Shown here: positions 46,643-54,851 of the stretch, piece by piece | Position numbering within the stretch: position 1 is the stretch's first letter | How the letters are laid out: every line of letters begins with the position of its first letter | The notes under the pieces: generated by a model | Told to the model about the DNA's origin: nothing | The model's input: only the letters and a program-made list of their open reading frames with translations | The model's database searches: none | Assembly: GCF_006770265.1 (NCBI RefSeq) | Contig: NZ_CP017194.1 | Coordinates: 1,426,001 to 1,490,000 of the forward strand | Length of the DNA: 64,000 nucleotides | Reading direction: 5' to 3' | From: Lactococcus carnosus | GTDB taxonomy: Bacteria > Bacillota > Bacilli > Lactobacillales > Streptococcaceae | Position numbers and translations under genes: made by a program

Positions 46643-46657
46643 GTCAATATTATATCA
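46643..46657 (-). promoter_or_regulatory. extended -10 promoter abutting the truA start codon
   Basis: TGATATAAT (46657-46649), then ATTGAC, then the ATG at 46642. No Shine-Dalgarno sequence. Transcription would begin at the A of the start codon. Confidence 0.65.
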
Positions 46658-46718
46658 TTTTCACCACACAATAAAACAGCCAATTGGATTGCATTGACCT
46701 CATCCAATTTGACCATAT

Positions 46719-46743
46719 AAAAAAAGACTTTCTCAAGTCTTCT
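46719..46743 (-). terminator. terminator of the ABC transporter gene
   Basis: Short stem AAGACTT-GAGA-AAGTCTT on the minus strand with seven T residues after it, about 10 bases past the stop codon. Confidence 0.75.
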
Positions 46744-46753
46744 TTCCATATAA

Positions 46754-48748
46754 TTAATCATTTGATAAGGCTTCAATCGGATTGAGATTTGCTGCTTTTC
46801 CAGCAGGCATCAAGCTAGCAAACAAGGCGATAACAATCGCAATGATCACACTACCGATGATGGCACCAGCAGATACTTGAATAATATGGAATTTATCAAG
46901 TAAATTACTGACTGCTGAATTGACAACTGTTTGACCGATTAGTGCGACAATAATACCCAGCACTGCTGATGCAAGACCTAAAATAATCGTCTCAATCACA
47001 AACAACCAACGGATGTCACCTTTACGGGCACCTAAGGCACGAAGGATACCGATTTCTTTGGTTCTTTCAGCTACTGACATATAAGTTGTTGCGATGATCA
47101 TCATCAAACTAACGAGAAGTGAGATACCCGCAATCATGGCAAGGACAATCGTCACAATAGACGTGATATCATTAATTGGTTTTAGTACTGCACCAAGTGA
47201 GAAGGTAACAAAATCTTTCTTACCATCTGTTTTAAGTGCTTGTATTTTCTTAACAACAGCGTCAACATTATGGCTATCATCAACTGTTGGTACGATAAAG
47301 TTTGGTTGGCTAACGAGTCCATTTGCTTTAAATAAATCTTGAGTTGTCTTAAAATTCATGTTAAGCGAAACTGTACCAGGATTGCCTTTAACAACACCAG
47401 ATACTTTGACAGTTTGTGTTAGTACTACCAATTTGCCATCTGAACTAGTCATTTTATAAGTCAAATCCATAGATTGACCGACAATTTTTTTCCAGTTTGT
47501 TTTATCCCACTTCTTAGCGATGGTATCTGGTATGACAACTTCATTGTTACCAGGTTTTTTACCAACTAGGAGTGAATTATCCGTATTAACATCTGTCCAA
47601 GTTTGGAGTTGCGTGAATGGTGTTTTTGTTGTCCCTACACTGGCAATTGCTTCAGTTGGGACAATCGTAAATCCTTTTTCAACTTTCTTAACATGGTCTA
47701 AAGCAGATACTTTTTTGGTCAAGCTATCAGAAATAGCTGTTTTTTCAGTATTAGCGACTAGGGATTGCTGACTTTCTGACATAGCTGCTTCATTTGTCTT
47801 TTTATTATCATCAGTAATCCGCTTCATGACAATCGGTACATTCGGATTCGCTAAATCTGTCACCATCTTATTCATGTAGCCCTTGGCCCCGTTTCCTAAA
47901 CCAAGGAAAAACATCACTGAGAATAGGCCAATCGCAACACCAATCATGATCATCAGATTTTGTTTCCAATTATTTAGGAAATGTTGTGAGGCAATTCTTG
48001 CCTTAGCCCCAAATGACAATGATTTTGTTTTAAACTCACGCGGTTTCTCAGTTGTGACATACGCAGGCTTAATTCTTTCATCTGAAGTCACTTGACCATC
48101 AGCTAGGTGCACAATCCGTGTCCCATAGTCGGCAACCTCTTGAGAGTGAGTCACCACGATGACTGTCTTACCACTTTTAGCAATATCTGATAAAATACCA
48201 AGTACATCTTGCGTATTTTGTGAGTCAAGCGCACCTGTTGGCTCATCTGCAATAATGATATCTGGATCATTTGCGAGTGCCCGTGCAATCGCAACACGTT
48301 GTTTTTGACCACCAGATAATTGATTGGGATTTTTCTTTTTATGCTCGAGTAGACCGACTTGTTTAAGCAGTTCTTCTGCTTTCTTCACTTGGGCCTTGTG
48401 AGATAAATTCGTCATCTTCAAAGAAATCAGGACGTTATCTAAGACACTGAGGTAACTGACTAGATTAAAGGATTGAAAGATAAACCCAACTGTATCTCGT
48501 CGATATTCATCCATTGATTTTTCTTTTTTATCAGCTTGTTTGATACCATTAACAATGACTTCACCATCATACTTGCGATCTAGACCGCCAATGATATTCA
48601 TCAAGGTTGATTTCCCGCCACCAGATTCGCCAAGTATAGAGACAAAGTCCCCCTTATCAAAACTGAGTGCTAATCCTTTTAAAACTGGGAATTCTTCTTT
48701 TCCTAAAAAGTAAGACTTCTTGATGTTTTTTAATTCTAAAATTGACAT
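46754..48748 (-). CDS. ABC transporter with fused ATPase and FtsX-type permease (MacB-like)
   Basis: 664 residues. ATPase domain (1-225): Walker A GESGGGKST (about 38-46), signature LSGGQKQRVAIARAL (about 143-157), Walker B IIADEPTGALD, and the switch His in VVVTHS. Membrane part: one helix at about 268-290, a large outside domain (about 295-530) and three helices at the C-terminus with the FtsX pattern TYMSVAERTKEIGILRALGA (about 565-584). This is the MacB layout, used for export or mechanical signalling; no membrane fusion protein or two-component system is next to it, so the substrate (peptide, antibiotic, lipid) is unknown. GAAGGG precedes the ATG. It appears to be a single-gene unit. Confidence 0.88.
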   Translation of the reverse strand: MSILELKNIKKSYFLGKEEFPVLKGLALSFDKGDFVSILGESGGGKSTLMNIIGGLDRKYDGEVIVNGIKQADKKEKSMDEYRRDTVGFIFQSFNLVSYLSVLDNVLISLKMTNLSHKAQVKKAEELLKQVGLLEHKKKNPNQLSGGQKQRVAIARALANDPDIIIADEPTGALDSQNTQDVLGILSDIAKSGKTVIVVTHSQEVADYGTRIVHLADGQVTSDERIKPAYVTTEKPREFKTKSLSFGAKARIASQHFLNNWKQNLMIMIGVAIGLFSVMFFLGLGNGAKGYMNKMVTDLANPNVPIVMKRITDDNKKTNEAAMSESQQSLVANTEKTAISDSLTKKVSALDHVKKVEKGFTIVPTEAIASVGTTKTPFTQLQTWTDVNTDNSLLVGKKPGNNEVVIPDTIAKKWDKTNWKKIVGQSMDLTYKMTSSDGKLVVLTQTVKVSGVVKGNPGTVSLNMNFKTTQDLFKANGLVSQPNFIVPTVDDSHNVDAVVKKIQALKTDGKKDFVTFSLGAVLKPINDITSIVTIVLAMIAGISLLVSLMMIIATTYMSVAERTKEIGILRALGARKGDIRWLFVIETIILGLASAVLGIIVALIGQTVVNSAVSNLLDKFHIIQVSAGAIIGSVIIAIVIALFASLMPAGKAANLNPIEALSND

Positions 48749-48873
48749 GCGTAATCCCTTCTGTTTTTCCTAAAAATATATGTCTTAATTCATTGTAAGT
48801 TTTTTTCAGAAAATTTTCATGGGTCTAAAGTCTTATCTTTAAACATTCTTGTAACAAATCACAAACTTCCTCC

Positions 48874-49191
48874 CTAAACGAGTAAGCGTAGACCTGCCAT
48901 GACGATGACACCAGTTACGACTGATAACATTAGCGATTTTCGAAAATAGCCAATTAAAAATGACGGAATCATAGCTATAAACCTCATGACATCGAGTGTT
49001 GGCAAGCTATTCTGGTGTAAAACAAGCAACTCAGAAATCAGTAAACTTGTCATCATGGACAAAGATAAATACGTTAAAAATCGGTTAAAAAAAGGAGGGA
49101 ACTTGACGACCTTAGCTAGAGGAAAGGGCATGATTCTGGTTAACCAAGTGACGATCACACCTAAACATAATGTGCTATAAAAATAGATCAT
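48874..49191 (-). CDS. azlD: AzlD family branched-chain amino acid exporter subunit
   Basis: 105-residue membrane protein with four hydrophobic segments (LCLGVIVTWLTRIMPF; LTYLSLSMMTSLLISELLVL; FIAMIPSFLIGYF; SVVTGVIVMAGLRLLV). With AzlC it forms the two-part exporter of branched-chain amino acids known from Bacillus (resistance to azaleucine). GAGGGGG is 3-4 bases before the ATG, which overlaps the azlC stop by 4 bases. Confidence 0.88.
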   Translation of the reverse strand: MIYFYSTLCLGVIVTWLTRIMPFPLAKVVKFPPFFNRFLTYLSLSMMTSLLISELLVLHQNSLPTLDVMRFIAMIPSFLIGYFRKSLMLSVVTGVIVMAGLRLLV

Positions 49192-49916
49192 ACCCCCTCA
49201 CCTACTCTCTTATTTTTTGGATTTGTCATGATTGCCCCAATCAAAGCACCTACAATTGTAGCGATTAACACAGCAACATAACTCGACACGATAATACCTG
49301 CAAAAAAGTAAAGTAAGACCGCACTGGTCACAACTGTTAGGACAACTGGTAATTTTTCATGCTTGACCATAGAATCTAAGGTTAAAGCAAGTAACCCGAT
49401 AAACATGGCAACGAGTGCATAATCTATGCCATATTTTTCTCGATTTGGGATTAAGTTGCCTAACGCAGCGACAACGACTGTCGAGGCAATCCAGGTTAAA
49501 TAACTCATCACATTAACCCCATGCATCCAAATAGGGGTTATAGTCGCTCTTTTGGCATGCTCAAGTGTTAACAAGCCAAATGACTCATCTGTGATTAGGG
49601 TACCCATCATCATACCGGACTTCAAAGACTGGTGAGGAAAAATTTGCGTTGCTGTTAAACTCTGTAAAAACATCCTAAAATTAACCAAAAAAATAGTTAA
49701 AACCATAACTGAAATCGGCGTATGGACTGCCATCATGGCAACGATGATAAACTGAGCTGCACCTGCATATAAAAAAGTGGACATAAAAAAAACTTGCCAA
49801 ATACTATAGCCTTGCGCACTCGCAACGATACCGAATGCTGCCCCGATGCTAATATACCCTAAACTAACTGGAATGGGTGATTTAATACCATCCATAAATG
49901 TGACTGTTTTGTTCAC
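49188..49916 (-). CDS. azlC: AzlC family branched-chain amino acid exporter subunit
   Basis: 242-residue permease with about seven helices and the family segments PVSLGYISIGAAFGIVASAQGYS, FLYAGAAQFI and GTLITDESFGLL. Together with AzlD it exports branched-chain amino acids. No ATG fits: GGGAG is 8 bases before a GTG (49916) and 5 bases before a TTG (49919); either may be used. An upstream TTG at 49931 would include the ribosome site itself. azlC and azlD overlap by 4 bases. Confidence 0.88.
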   Translation of the reverse strand: MNKTVTFMDGIKSPIPVSLGYISIGAAFGIVASAQGYSIWQVFFMSTFLYAGAAQFIIVAMMAVHTPISVMVLTIFLVNFRMFLQSLTATQIFPHQSLKSGMMMGTLITDESFGLLTLEHAKRATITPIWMHGVNVMSYLTWIASTVVVAALGNLIPNREKYGIDYALVAMFIGLLALTLDSMVKHEKLPVVLTVVTSAVLLYFFAGIIVSSYVAVLIATIVGALIGAIMTNPKNKRVGEGV

Positions 49917-50040
49917 CAAGCTAACTCCCAATCTAATCTATAGTAGTCTTATTATATCAGAAAAAAATGCCTTCAGAAATTAATAGTTTTTTCTGAAAAC
50001 ACCTAGCAATTGCCTGCCAAAGCACGACTTATCTTGCTAG

Positions 50041-50289
50041 TTATGAAAGCAAAAAAACGCCAACGCTTTTATGGCATGACATCTTACTTTTATCGTCGAT
50101 TACTTTAAAATTTGCTCGTCTTCTTTCTGGCGTTTGGTAGCTAGATTTATCCCAATAAGCAACCATGAGTTGGTATTGACCTGGTAGTCCAGTTATCTTA
50201 ATAATGTCTCCATCATTCTTATTTTGAACTGTTTTTTTAGTGGTATCGATAGCTTTAGCAAGCACTTCTGTGGTGATTTCATTACTCAT
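50041..50289 (-). CDS. small hypothetical protein, possibly truncated
   Basis: 82 residues, no signal peptide or membrane segment; a plausible folded part (IIKITGLPGQYQLMVAYWDKSSY, cited as positions 29-51) followed by a Arg-rich stretch and an abrupt end CHKSVGVFLLS that reads into a GCGTTGGCGTTTTTTT sequence resembling a terminator arm. AGGAGGG precedes the ATG. The C-terminal end therefore looks like read-through into foreign sequence after loss of the true 3' end. It follows the membrane-anchored protein gene by 10 bases. Family not recognised. Confidence 0.45.
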   Translation of the reverse strand: MSNEITTEVLAKAIDTTKKTVQNKNDGDIIKITGLPGQYQLMVAYWDKSSYQTPERRRANFKVIDDKSKMSCHKSVGVFLLS

Positions 50290-50299
50290 ATTTTCCCTC

Positions 50300-50872
50300 C
50301 TAATACTTTAATTCGTGAAGCTGTAAATTATAAACTACTTTAGTTTTTTTGCTGCTAAGAATGCCTTTTTTTATTTTTTCAAACATTCTTTTTTCATCTT
50401 CTGTTACTTTTATTTTTTTTATATCATTATTGCCACTATTGGCATATATAGTATTCCCAATCTCTATTTGAAGAAGCTCATCTATATTCTCTGGATTTAG
50501 GTAGTCTAGTTTCACATATTTCATTAAACTATTATCATATTCAGTATTATAATTGAGAGTGAAATTCATTGGGAAGTATTTATCTTCTGTGACAAATACT
50601 TTAACATCAGTATCTACATAATTGCCAAAAAGAGACGCTCCATGAGTTGGTGAATTTCGATATTCAACACCAATGCCCTGCCATTCAATTTTTTCAATTC
50701 CTTCGTAATTTTTGACTAAATAGTCAGAGACATAATTTTGAATGATTGTAATGCCATCTTGATAGTCTTTTTCTTGCGCCTTCATATCCATATATCGTTT
50801 TCCTCCAATGGCCCCTAGTATAACAAGTATGACTATGGTCAGCCAAATCCAAATTTTGTTTTTGTTTTTCAT
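50300..50872 (-). CDS. membrane-anchored hypothetical protein
   Basis: 190 residues: one N-terminal helix (about 6-24, IWIWLTIVILVILGAIGG) and a 165-residue outside or cytoplasmic domain rich in Asn, Tyr, Asp and Lys. No cysteines in a lipobox. The layout, and more remotely the sequence, resembles small membrane-anchored immunity proteins of toxin loci in streptococci, but this is only a guess. GAAGAGG is 7 bases before the ATG. More AT-rich than the flanking housekeeping genes. The stop of a gene scrap lies 14 bases upstream. Confidence 0.6.
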   Translation of the reverse strand: MKNKNKIWIWLTIVILVILGAIGGKRYMDMKAQEKDYQDGITIIQNYVSDYLVKNYEGIEKIEWQGIGVEYRNSPTHGASLFGNYVDTDVKVFVTEDKYFPMNFTLNYNTEYDNSLMKYVKLDYLNPENIDELLQIEIGNTIYANSGNNDIKKIKVTEDEKRMFEKIKKGILSSKKTKVVYNLQLHELKY

Positions 50873-50885
50873 TTTGAAGCCTCTT

Positions 50886-51002
50886 CTAAGCACTCTTGAA
50901 TAGGTAACCCCTGAACCTGATGTCCATCAATTTTACCTTGAGCGGTCTACTATTTGTACCATCATAAACGACAGCGATCACTGTATCATCAATATCAACA
51001 GG
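50886..51002 (-). pseudogene. C-terminal scrap of an unknown gene
   Basis: A 38-codon open stretch, bounded upstream by an in-frame stop and lacking a start codon with ribosome site, that encodes VDIDDTVIAVVYDGT, RPLKVKLMDIRF and ends in a TAG 14 bases before the next gene. Codon and residue pattern look protein-like. It may be the end of a gene whose 5' part was lost. Confidence 0.35.
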
Positions 51003-51065
51003 TTAAAAAAAACTTTCATTTTAACCTATAAATCAATTATAGCATATCATATTACCTAATTTATC

Positions 51066-51149
51066 AAAATTGCTAATCAGCAATAGTTAATCGAAAAATT
51101 GCTGATTAGCAATTAGTTAATAAAAAAATTGTGAATTAGCAAGATAAAA
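51066..51149. repeat. three imperfect 28-base tandem repeats containing palindromes
   Basis: Units 51066-51093, 51094-51121 and 51122-51149. The first holds TTGCTAATCAGCAA, the second its reverse complement TTGCTGATTAGCAA, each followed by TAGTTAAT; the third is degenerate. They could be operator sites for the genes at 50041-50872. Confidence 0.6.
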
Positions 51150-51304
51150 TGACAGCTTACCTTCCCATTCATGTTATTTGCAAGTTATCGTCAACATTTT
51201 CTAGACTTTAAGAGGTAACCAACTTCGTTAATTCGTAGCTGGGTAAAGTTAAATGACAAATATGGTGTCATTTTCTCGCCACCTGAGCGCATGCTTTAAG
51301 AGTA

Positions 51305-51344
51305 TAAAAAAAACGCTAACGCCTTTATATAAAGGGTTAGCGCT
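51305..51344 (-). terminator. rpsD terminator
   Basis: Long stem CGCTAACCCTTTAT with its near-complement, T-run TTTTTTT on the minus strand. About 10 bases after the rpsD stop codon. Confidence 0.9.
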
Positions 51345-51353
51345 TCTATAAGA

Positions 51354-51965
51354 TTACATTTGTTTGTTGTAGTATTCAACGATAAGTGATTCGTTGATTT
51401 CTGGGTTGATTTCGTCACGTTCTGGTAAACGTATGTATGTGCCTTCAAGTTTATCAGCATCAAATGTGATAAAGCTTGGGCGTCCAAGAGTTGCTTCAAC
51501 AGCTTCAAGGATTGCAGGTACTTTGATTGATTTTTCGCGAACTGAAATCACATCTCCAGCGTCAACGCGGTATGATGGGATATCAACACGTGAACCGTTA
51601 ACTAAGATATGACCATGGTTAACGAATTGACGTGCTTGACGACGAGTTGTTGCTAAACCAAGACGGTAAACAACGTTATCAAGACGACGTTCAAGCAATA
51701 CCATAAAGTTGAAACCAAGTGTTCCTTCTTTAGCTTTTGTTGCTTGTACAAATAAGTTACGGAATTGACGTTCAGAAACACCGTAAGTAAAACGAAGTTT
51801 TTGTTTTTCAGCCAATTGTAAACCGTACTCAGAAAGTTTTGAGCGGTTGTTTGGACCGTGTTGACCTGGTACGTAGTTACGACGTGAAATTTCTTTACCA
51901 GTGCCTGTAAGTGATACGCCGAGACGACGTGATTGTTTCCATGATGGACCTGTATAACGTGACAT
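51354..51965 (-). CDS. rpsD: 30S ribosomal protein S4
   Basis: 203 residues. Primary 16S rRNA-binding protein that nucleates small-subunit assembly. N-terminal [16 protein letters not shown] is the type without zinc cysteines; the S4 RNA-binding domain (about 92-155) contains [11 protein letters not shown] and [24 protein letters not shown] precedes the ATG. It stands alone as in other Firmicutes and has a long structured leader, consistent with autoregulation by S4. Confidence 0.97.
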   Translation of the reverse strand: MSRYTGPSWKQSRRLGVSLTGTGKEISRRNYVPGQHGPNNRSKLSEYGLQLAEKQKLRFTYGVSERQFRNLFVQATKAKEGTLGFNFMVLLERRLDNVVYRLGLATTRRQARQFVNHGHILVNGSRVDIPSYRVDAGDVISVREKSIKVPAILEAVEATLGRPSFITFDADKLEGTYIRLPERDEINPEINESLIVEYYNKQM

Positions 51966-52112
51966 GTAAATGTCTCCTTCAAAAAGTTTATTTGAAGAGC
52001 ATGTTTTTGCAAGCTTCCGGTTCGTGCATTTTCAGTTCGCCTCACAGCTTTGGTTACTTGGTAACACTGAAAATGTTGACGACGCCTTATCTCGCGGCTG
52101 CATAACTCAACC
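51966..52112 (-). promoter_or_regulatory. structured rpsD leader, probable S4 autoregulatory site
   Basis: About 145-base leader with a stable ATTTTCAG/CTGAAAAT helix enclosing a second hairpin (GTTACC-AAGTAACC region), and a GCAGCCGCGAGATAAGG 5' segment. Length and position match ribosomal protein S4 leaders that S4 binds to limit its own synthesis. The exact family could not be checked. Confidence 0.6.
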
Positions 52113-52117
52113 TTAAC

Positions 52118-52146
52118 AGTTTATCATGAAATGCTTAGTCTGTCAA
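52118..52146 (-). promoter_or_regulatory. rpsD promoter
   Basis: TTGACA (52146-52141), 17 bases, TAAACT (52123-52118). The -35 overlaps the stop region of the TrmH gene. Confidence 0.8.
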
Positions 52147-52863
52147 GGAAAACATTAGTATCCCCGCGGCAATGGCAACATTTAAGGATTCAGCTTGACC
52201 TGGCATATTGATATGGGCTAAAATATCAGCTGCTTGTGCTGTCTCAGGCATGATACCAGCACCCTCATTCCCCATGATGAGGGCAAATTTGTCATATGTT
52301 GACAACGTCCTGTAGTCAATTGACTGATCAGATAAGGTGGTCGCAATGACTGTTATGCCTGATGCTTTCAAACGGTTATAAAAAGCTAGTGCATCTGATT
52401 CTTGAAAAACAGGTAAATGGAAGTGTGCCCCTTGCATTGTTCTGAGCACTTTGGGTGAGTAGCTATCTGCACTGCCATCAGTCAGGACAACAGCTGAAAA
52501 GCCAGCTGCATCTGCTGTTCTGATCATCGTCCCAACATTACCAGGATCCTGGACATTTTCTAAAATCAATAATTTCGAGAAATCTTGTGTCGCAAAAGTA
52601 GGCATGACCACTTCTGCGATGATGCCTTGCGGTGTTTCAGCATCAGACAAAAATTTCATGACATCATCAGAAACAAGTATCGCATCTGCTAAATCAGCAA
52701 ATTTTTCCGTTACAAAAACTTGTTTAAATGACACACCTGCTTTAAGTGCTTCTTCATATAAGTGTCGACCCTCAATTAAATAAGAACTTGTTCGATATTT
52801 CTTTTTATACAATTTCTTTGCATTTTTTATACGTGCATTATCTTTAGATTTGATCATTTCCAT
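52135..52863 (-). CDS. TrmH-family (SpoU) RNA 2'-O-methyltransferase
   Basis: 242 residues with an N-terminal substrate-binding domain (MEMIKSKDNARIKNAKKL, YLIEGRHLYEEAL) and a SPOUT domain with all three motifs: ENVQDPGNVGTMIRTADAAGF, IMGNEGAGI and NMPGQAESLNVAIAAGIL. The target, rRNA or tRNA, cannot be told. I place the start at 52863: the upstream frame contains a consensus promoter whose TATAAT ends 6 bases before this ATG, and no ribosome site exists. A second Met two codons later is the alternative. A leaderless mRNA is likely. Confidence 0.9.
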   Translation of the reverse strand: MEMIKSKDNARIKNAKKLYKKKYRTSSYLIEGRHLYEEALKAGVSFKQVFVTEKFADLADAILVSDDVMKFLSDAETPQGIIAEVVMPTFATQDFSKLLILENVQDPGNVGTMIRTADAAGFSAVVLTDGSADSYSPKVLRTMQGAHFHLPVFQESDALAFYNRLKASGITVIATTLSDQSIDYRTLSTYDKFALIMGNEGAGIMPETAQAADILAHINMPGQAESLNVAIAAGILMFSLTD

Positions 52864-52899
52864 AGCTCTATTATAAGTTGGATAGTCGATAAATGTCAA
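52864..52899 (-). promoter_or_regulatory. consensus promoter abutting the TrmH start codon
   Basis: TTGACA (52899-52894), 18 bases, TATAAT (52875-52870), then AGAGCT and the ATG at 52863. The normal distance from -10 to transcription start puts +1 on the A of the ATG. Confidence 0.75.
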
Positions 52900-53008
52900 T
52901 AGACCTTCTACAACAGGCAAGAAAAAAACAGTTTTTACTATCATCATATAGTAAAAACTGCTGCTATTCATTCAGGATACGATTCCTTGTTTACCTACTA
53001 CAGATAGA

Positions 53009-53785
53009 CTATTTAGTGACAGGTATCGTCTTTGCATCTGATGAGGTATCTTTGGTAAACCAGAGATACGCCCCATAGAAGGCATTTACTAACATAGCAA
53101 CTTGTAGAATGAACATCCCAAACACTGAATTACCTGTCGATTGCCAGGCATTAAACCAGATAATGACATTAATAAAGTCAATTAAAATCCAGCCTATCCA
53201 TTGACTCCGGTAGCCGTAGGTCATCAGTAATTGACTCACGATGGCAAGCGGAAGTAATGTCGCATCTAAGACAATTTGTTGGCCACCTAGGTGGTGGCTC
53301 GTGAATAAGACAAATCCGTAAATGATAGCAAATCCTAAAATAGCTAAAATAACTTTTCCTAAAGTCATATTTTTAGGGGTTACTTCGGATCCATGTGTTT
53401 TTAGCATGTCCTTTTGCCAGGCATAAATGCCAATAAACTGCATAACCAGGTAATAGCTTTGAGAGAATACATCACCTACCAGATGGGACTTAACTGCAAC
53501 AATCAACCAAAAGACAGTTGCCACAATACCAAATGTGAAATTTGTCAATCGGCCTCGATTAACCAAAATCAAGTTAACAATCGTCACGATACCAACAATC
53601 AGTGATAAGCTACTCATGCTATCAAATGTTCCTGACAAAAAGAAGGCAACGACCTGAGAAGCTAATAAAATCGATAATAAAAGATAATCCTTAATAGATA
53701 GTGAGCCTAACTCACCTGTTATTGCCTTAGGATTAAAGCACTTCTTTAATCCCATACCTAAAATATTTAGTTGTGTATGCATCAT
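53009..53785 (-). CDS. pnuC: nicotinamide riboside transporter PnuC
   Basis: 258-residue membrane protein with seven to eight helices. Family pattern: VNLILVNRGRLTNFTFG, YYLVMQFIGIYAWQKD (Trp in the transport path), and GWILIDFINVIIWFNAW near the end. It brings in nicotinamide riboside for NAD salvage, normally trapped by a phosphorylating kinase not in this window. GAGGG is a few bases before the double ATG. It follows nrtR in the same direction by 115 bases, so NrtR probably controls it. Confidence 0.9.
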   Translation of the reverse strand: MMHTQLNILGMGLKKCFNPKAITGELGSLSIKDYLLLSILLASQVVAFFLSGTFDSMSSLSLIVGIVTIVNLILVNRGRLTNFTFGIVATVFWLIVAVKSHLVGDVFSQSYYLVMQFIGIYAWQKDMLKTHGSEVTPKNMTLGKVILAILGFAIIYGFVLFTSHHLGGQQIVLDATLLPLAIVSQLLMTYGYRSQWIGWILIDFINVIIWFNAWQSTGNSVFGMFILQVAMLVNAFYGAYLWFTKDTSSDAKTIPVTK

Positions 53786-53877
53786 TTTTCCCTCTATCTT
53801 GTACGCTGATTAATCCTAGTATCACAGTCAGAATTAATCTACGGTCATATCCCTATTTTATTTGTATTAATTCTAGC

Positions 53878-53888
53878 TAGTTTAACTA
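53878..53888. promoter_or_regulatory. candidate NrtR-type operator
   Basis: Odd palindrome TAGTTTAACTA between the nrtR stop and pnuC. Position suggests an operator for pnuC; no other support. Confidence 0.3.
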
Positions 53889-53899
53889 TCCGCCAGCTG

Positions 53900-54685
53900 C
53901 TATTTTCTAAGGCGTAGCATTTTTTTAGGCCTACCAGGTCTTTGAGGATTTTCTTCAAACCGACCGGTATCCATCAGGATTGGATTGTTTTTAACATAAG
54001 TCTTAAAAAAGTTTCCAGTAGCATAATGTTCAAATTTGCTATCGAAACATTTTAAAACTGCCAATGCATCTGTAGACGTAAATTCATCTCCAAGTACATG
54101 TAAAATATCTGGCGTAACATCTAAACTTTCCTTGATCCGTTTAAAAGTCGCGAGTATAATATCTTTATGATCAAAAGCTAGATCATCCAGACCAATCGTT
54201 AGGTCTGGACTGAGAAAGACGATAGCGCCTGTTTCATCTTTACTAACAGCAAACCATCTTGCATCTTTAGCATCATCTCCTGCATGAGCAGCTACAAATG
54301 GCGATAAAAAGGTTGCATGTGCAACCGATATGATCCACTGTCTGGGATCTCGATTTGGATCAGTGAATGCACCAATTTGCCACATCTGATTGTCTTCAGT
54401 AATTTTGACGCCAGTCTCTTCTGCTGTTTCCCGCAAGGCTGCTTGCTTTGCTGACTCGCTATGGTCAACAAAGCCACCAATAAGCGCAAATTTATCTTTA
54501 AAAGGATGGGCCTTTCTTTCTATTAATAAAAGTTTGAGTTGTCGGTCAGTCGGATCAAAGGCAAATATGATGTTATCTACCGTCATAGCTGGTTTGTCAT
54601 AAGCCTGCCAGTCTTGTGTTTTGTACCAAGCTAGGTAGTCTGTTTCACTTGCTTGCGTTTCGTAATATGCTTTTTCCTTATCCAT
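53900..54685 (-). CDS. nrtR: Nudix-like regulator of NAD metabolism (NrtR type)
   Basis: 261 residues: an N-terminal Nudix domain (about 30-165) with the box GGFVDHSESAKQAALRETAEE (20 residues at about 72-92, all signature Glu and Arg present, so hydrolase activity is possible) and a C-terminal winged-helix region (about 180-261) ending in GRPKKMLRLRK, typical of NrtR repressors that sense ADP-ribose. Linked to pnuC, which supports a role in NAD salvage control. I start at 54685, the Met before DKEKAYYE; no ribosome site precedes it, but an extended -10 box ends 6 bases before it. Confidence 0.85.
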   Translation of the reverse strand: MDKEKAYYETQASETDYLAWYKTQDWQAYDKPAMTVDNIIFAFDPTDRQLKLLLIERKAHPFKDKFALIGGFVDHSESAKQAALRETAEETGVKITEDNQMWQIGAFTDPNRDPRQWIISVAHATFLSPFVAAHAGDDAKDARWFAVSKDETGAIVFLSPDLTIGLDDLAFDHKDIILATFKRIKESLDVTPDILHVLGDEFTSTDALAVLKCFDSKFEHYATGNFFKTYVKNNPILMDTGRFEENPQRPGRPKKMLRLRK

Positions 54686-54700
54686 AATAAGAATATAACA
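54686..54700 (-). promoter_or_regulatory. extended -10 promoter abutting the nrtR start codon
   Basis: TGTTATATT (54700-54692), six bases CTTATT, ATG at 54685. No Shine-Dalgarno sequence and no clear -35 box. Confidence 0.5.
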
Positions 54701-54851
54701 TACTTTTATTATTTTTACTACTAATTTATGGTATTTTTTCAAATTAATTGTTTTATTATACGACATGTATTTTTTCAGGCCTTTTCCCACATTAAAATAA
54801 TCCTTTTGGTATACTTTAATCAAGACAACATGATCATAGGAGGAACTTGCC

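Larger units (their letters stand above)
50873..51303. other. intergenic region with gene scrap and palindromic repeats
   Basis: Holds, on the minus strand, an open fragment without start codon (51002-50886), a dyad AGGTTAAAA/TTTTAACCT at about 51000-51030, and three tandem 28-base units at 51066-51149. No complete gene. Confidence 0.5.

Noticed and set aside
51066-51149. CRISPR array
   Set aside because: Units are adjacent 28-base tandem copies without spacers and no cas gene is in the window.
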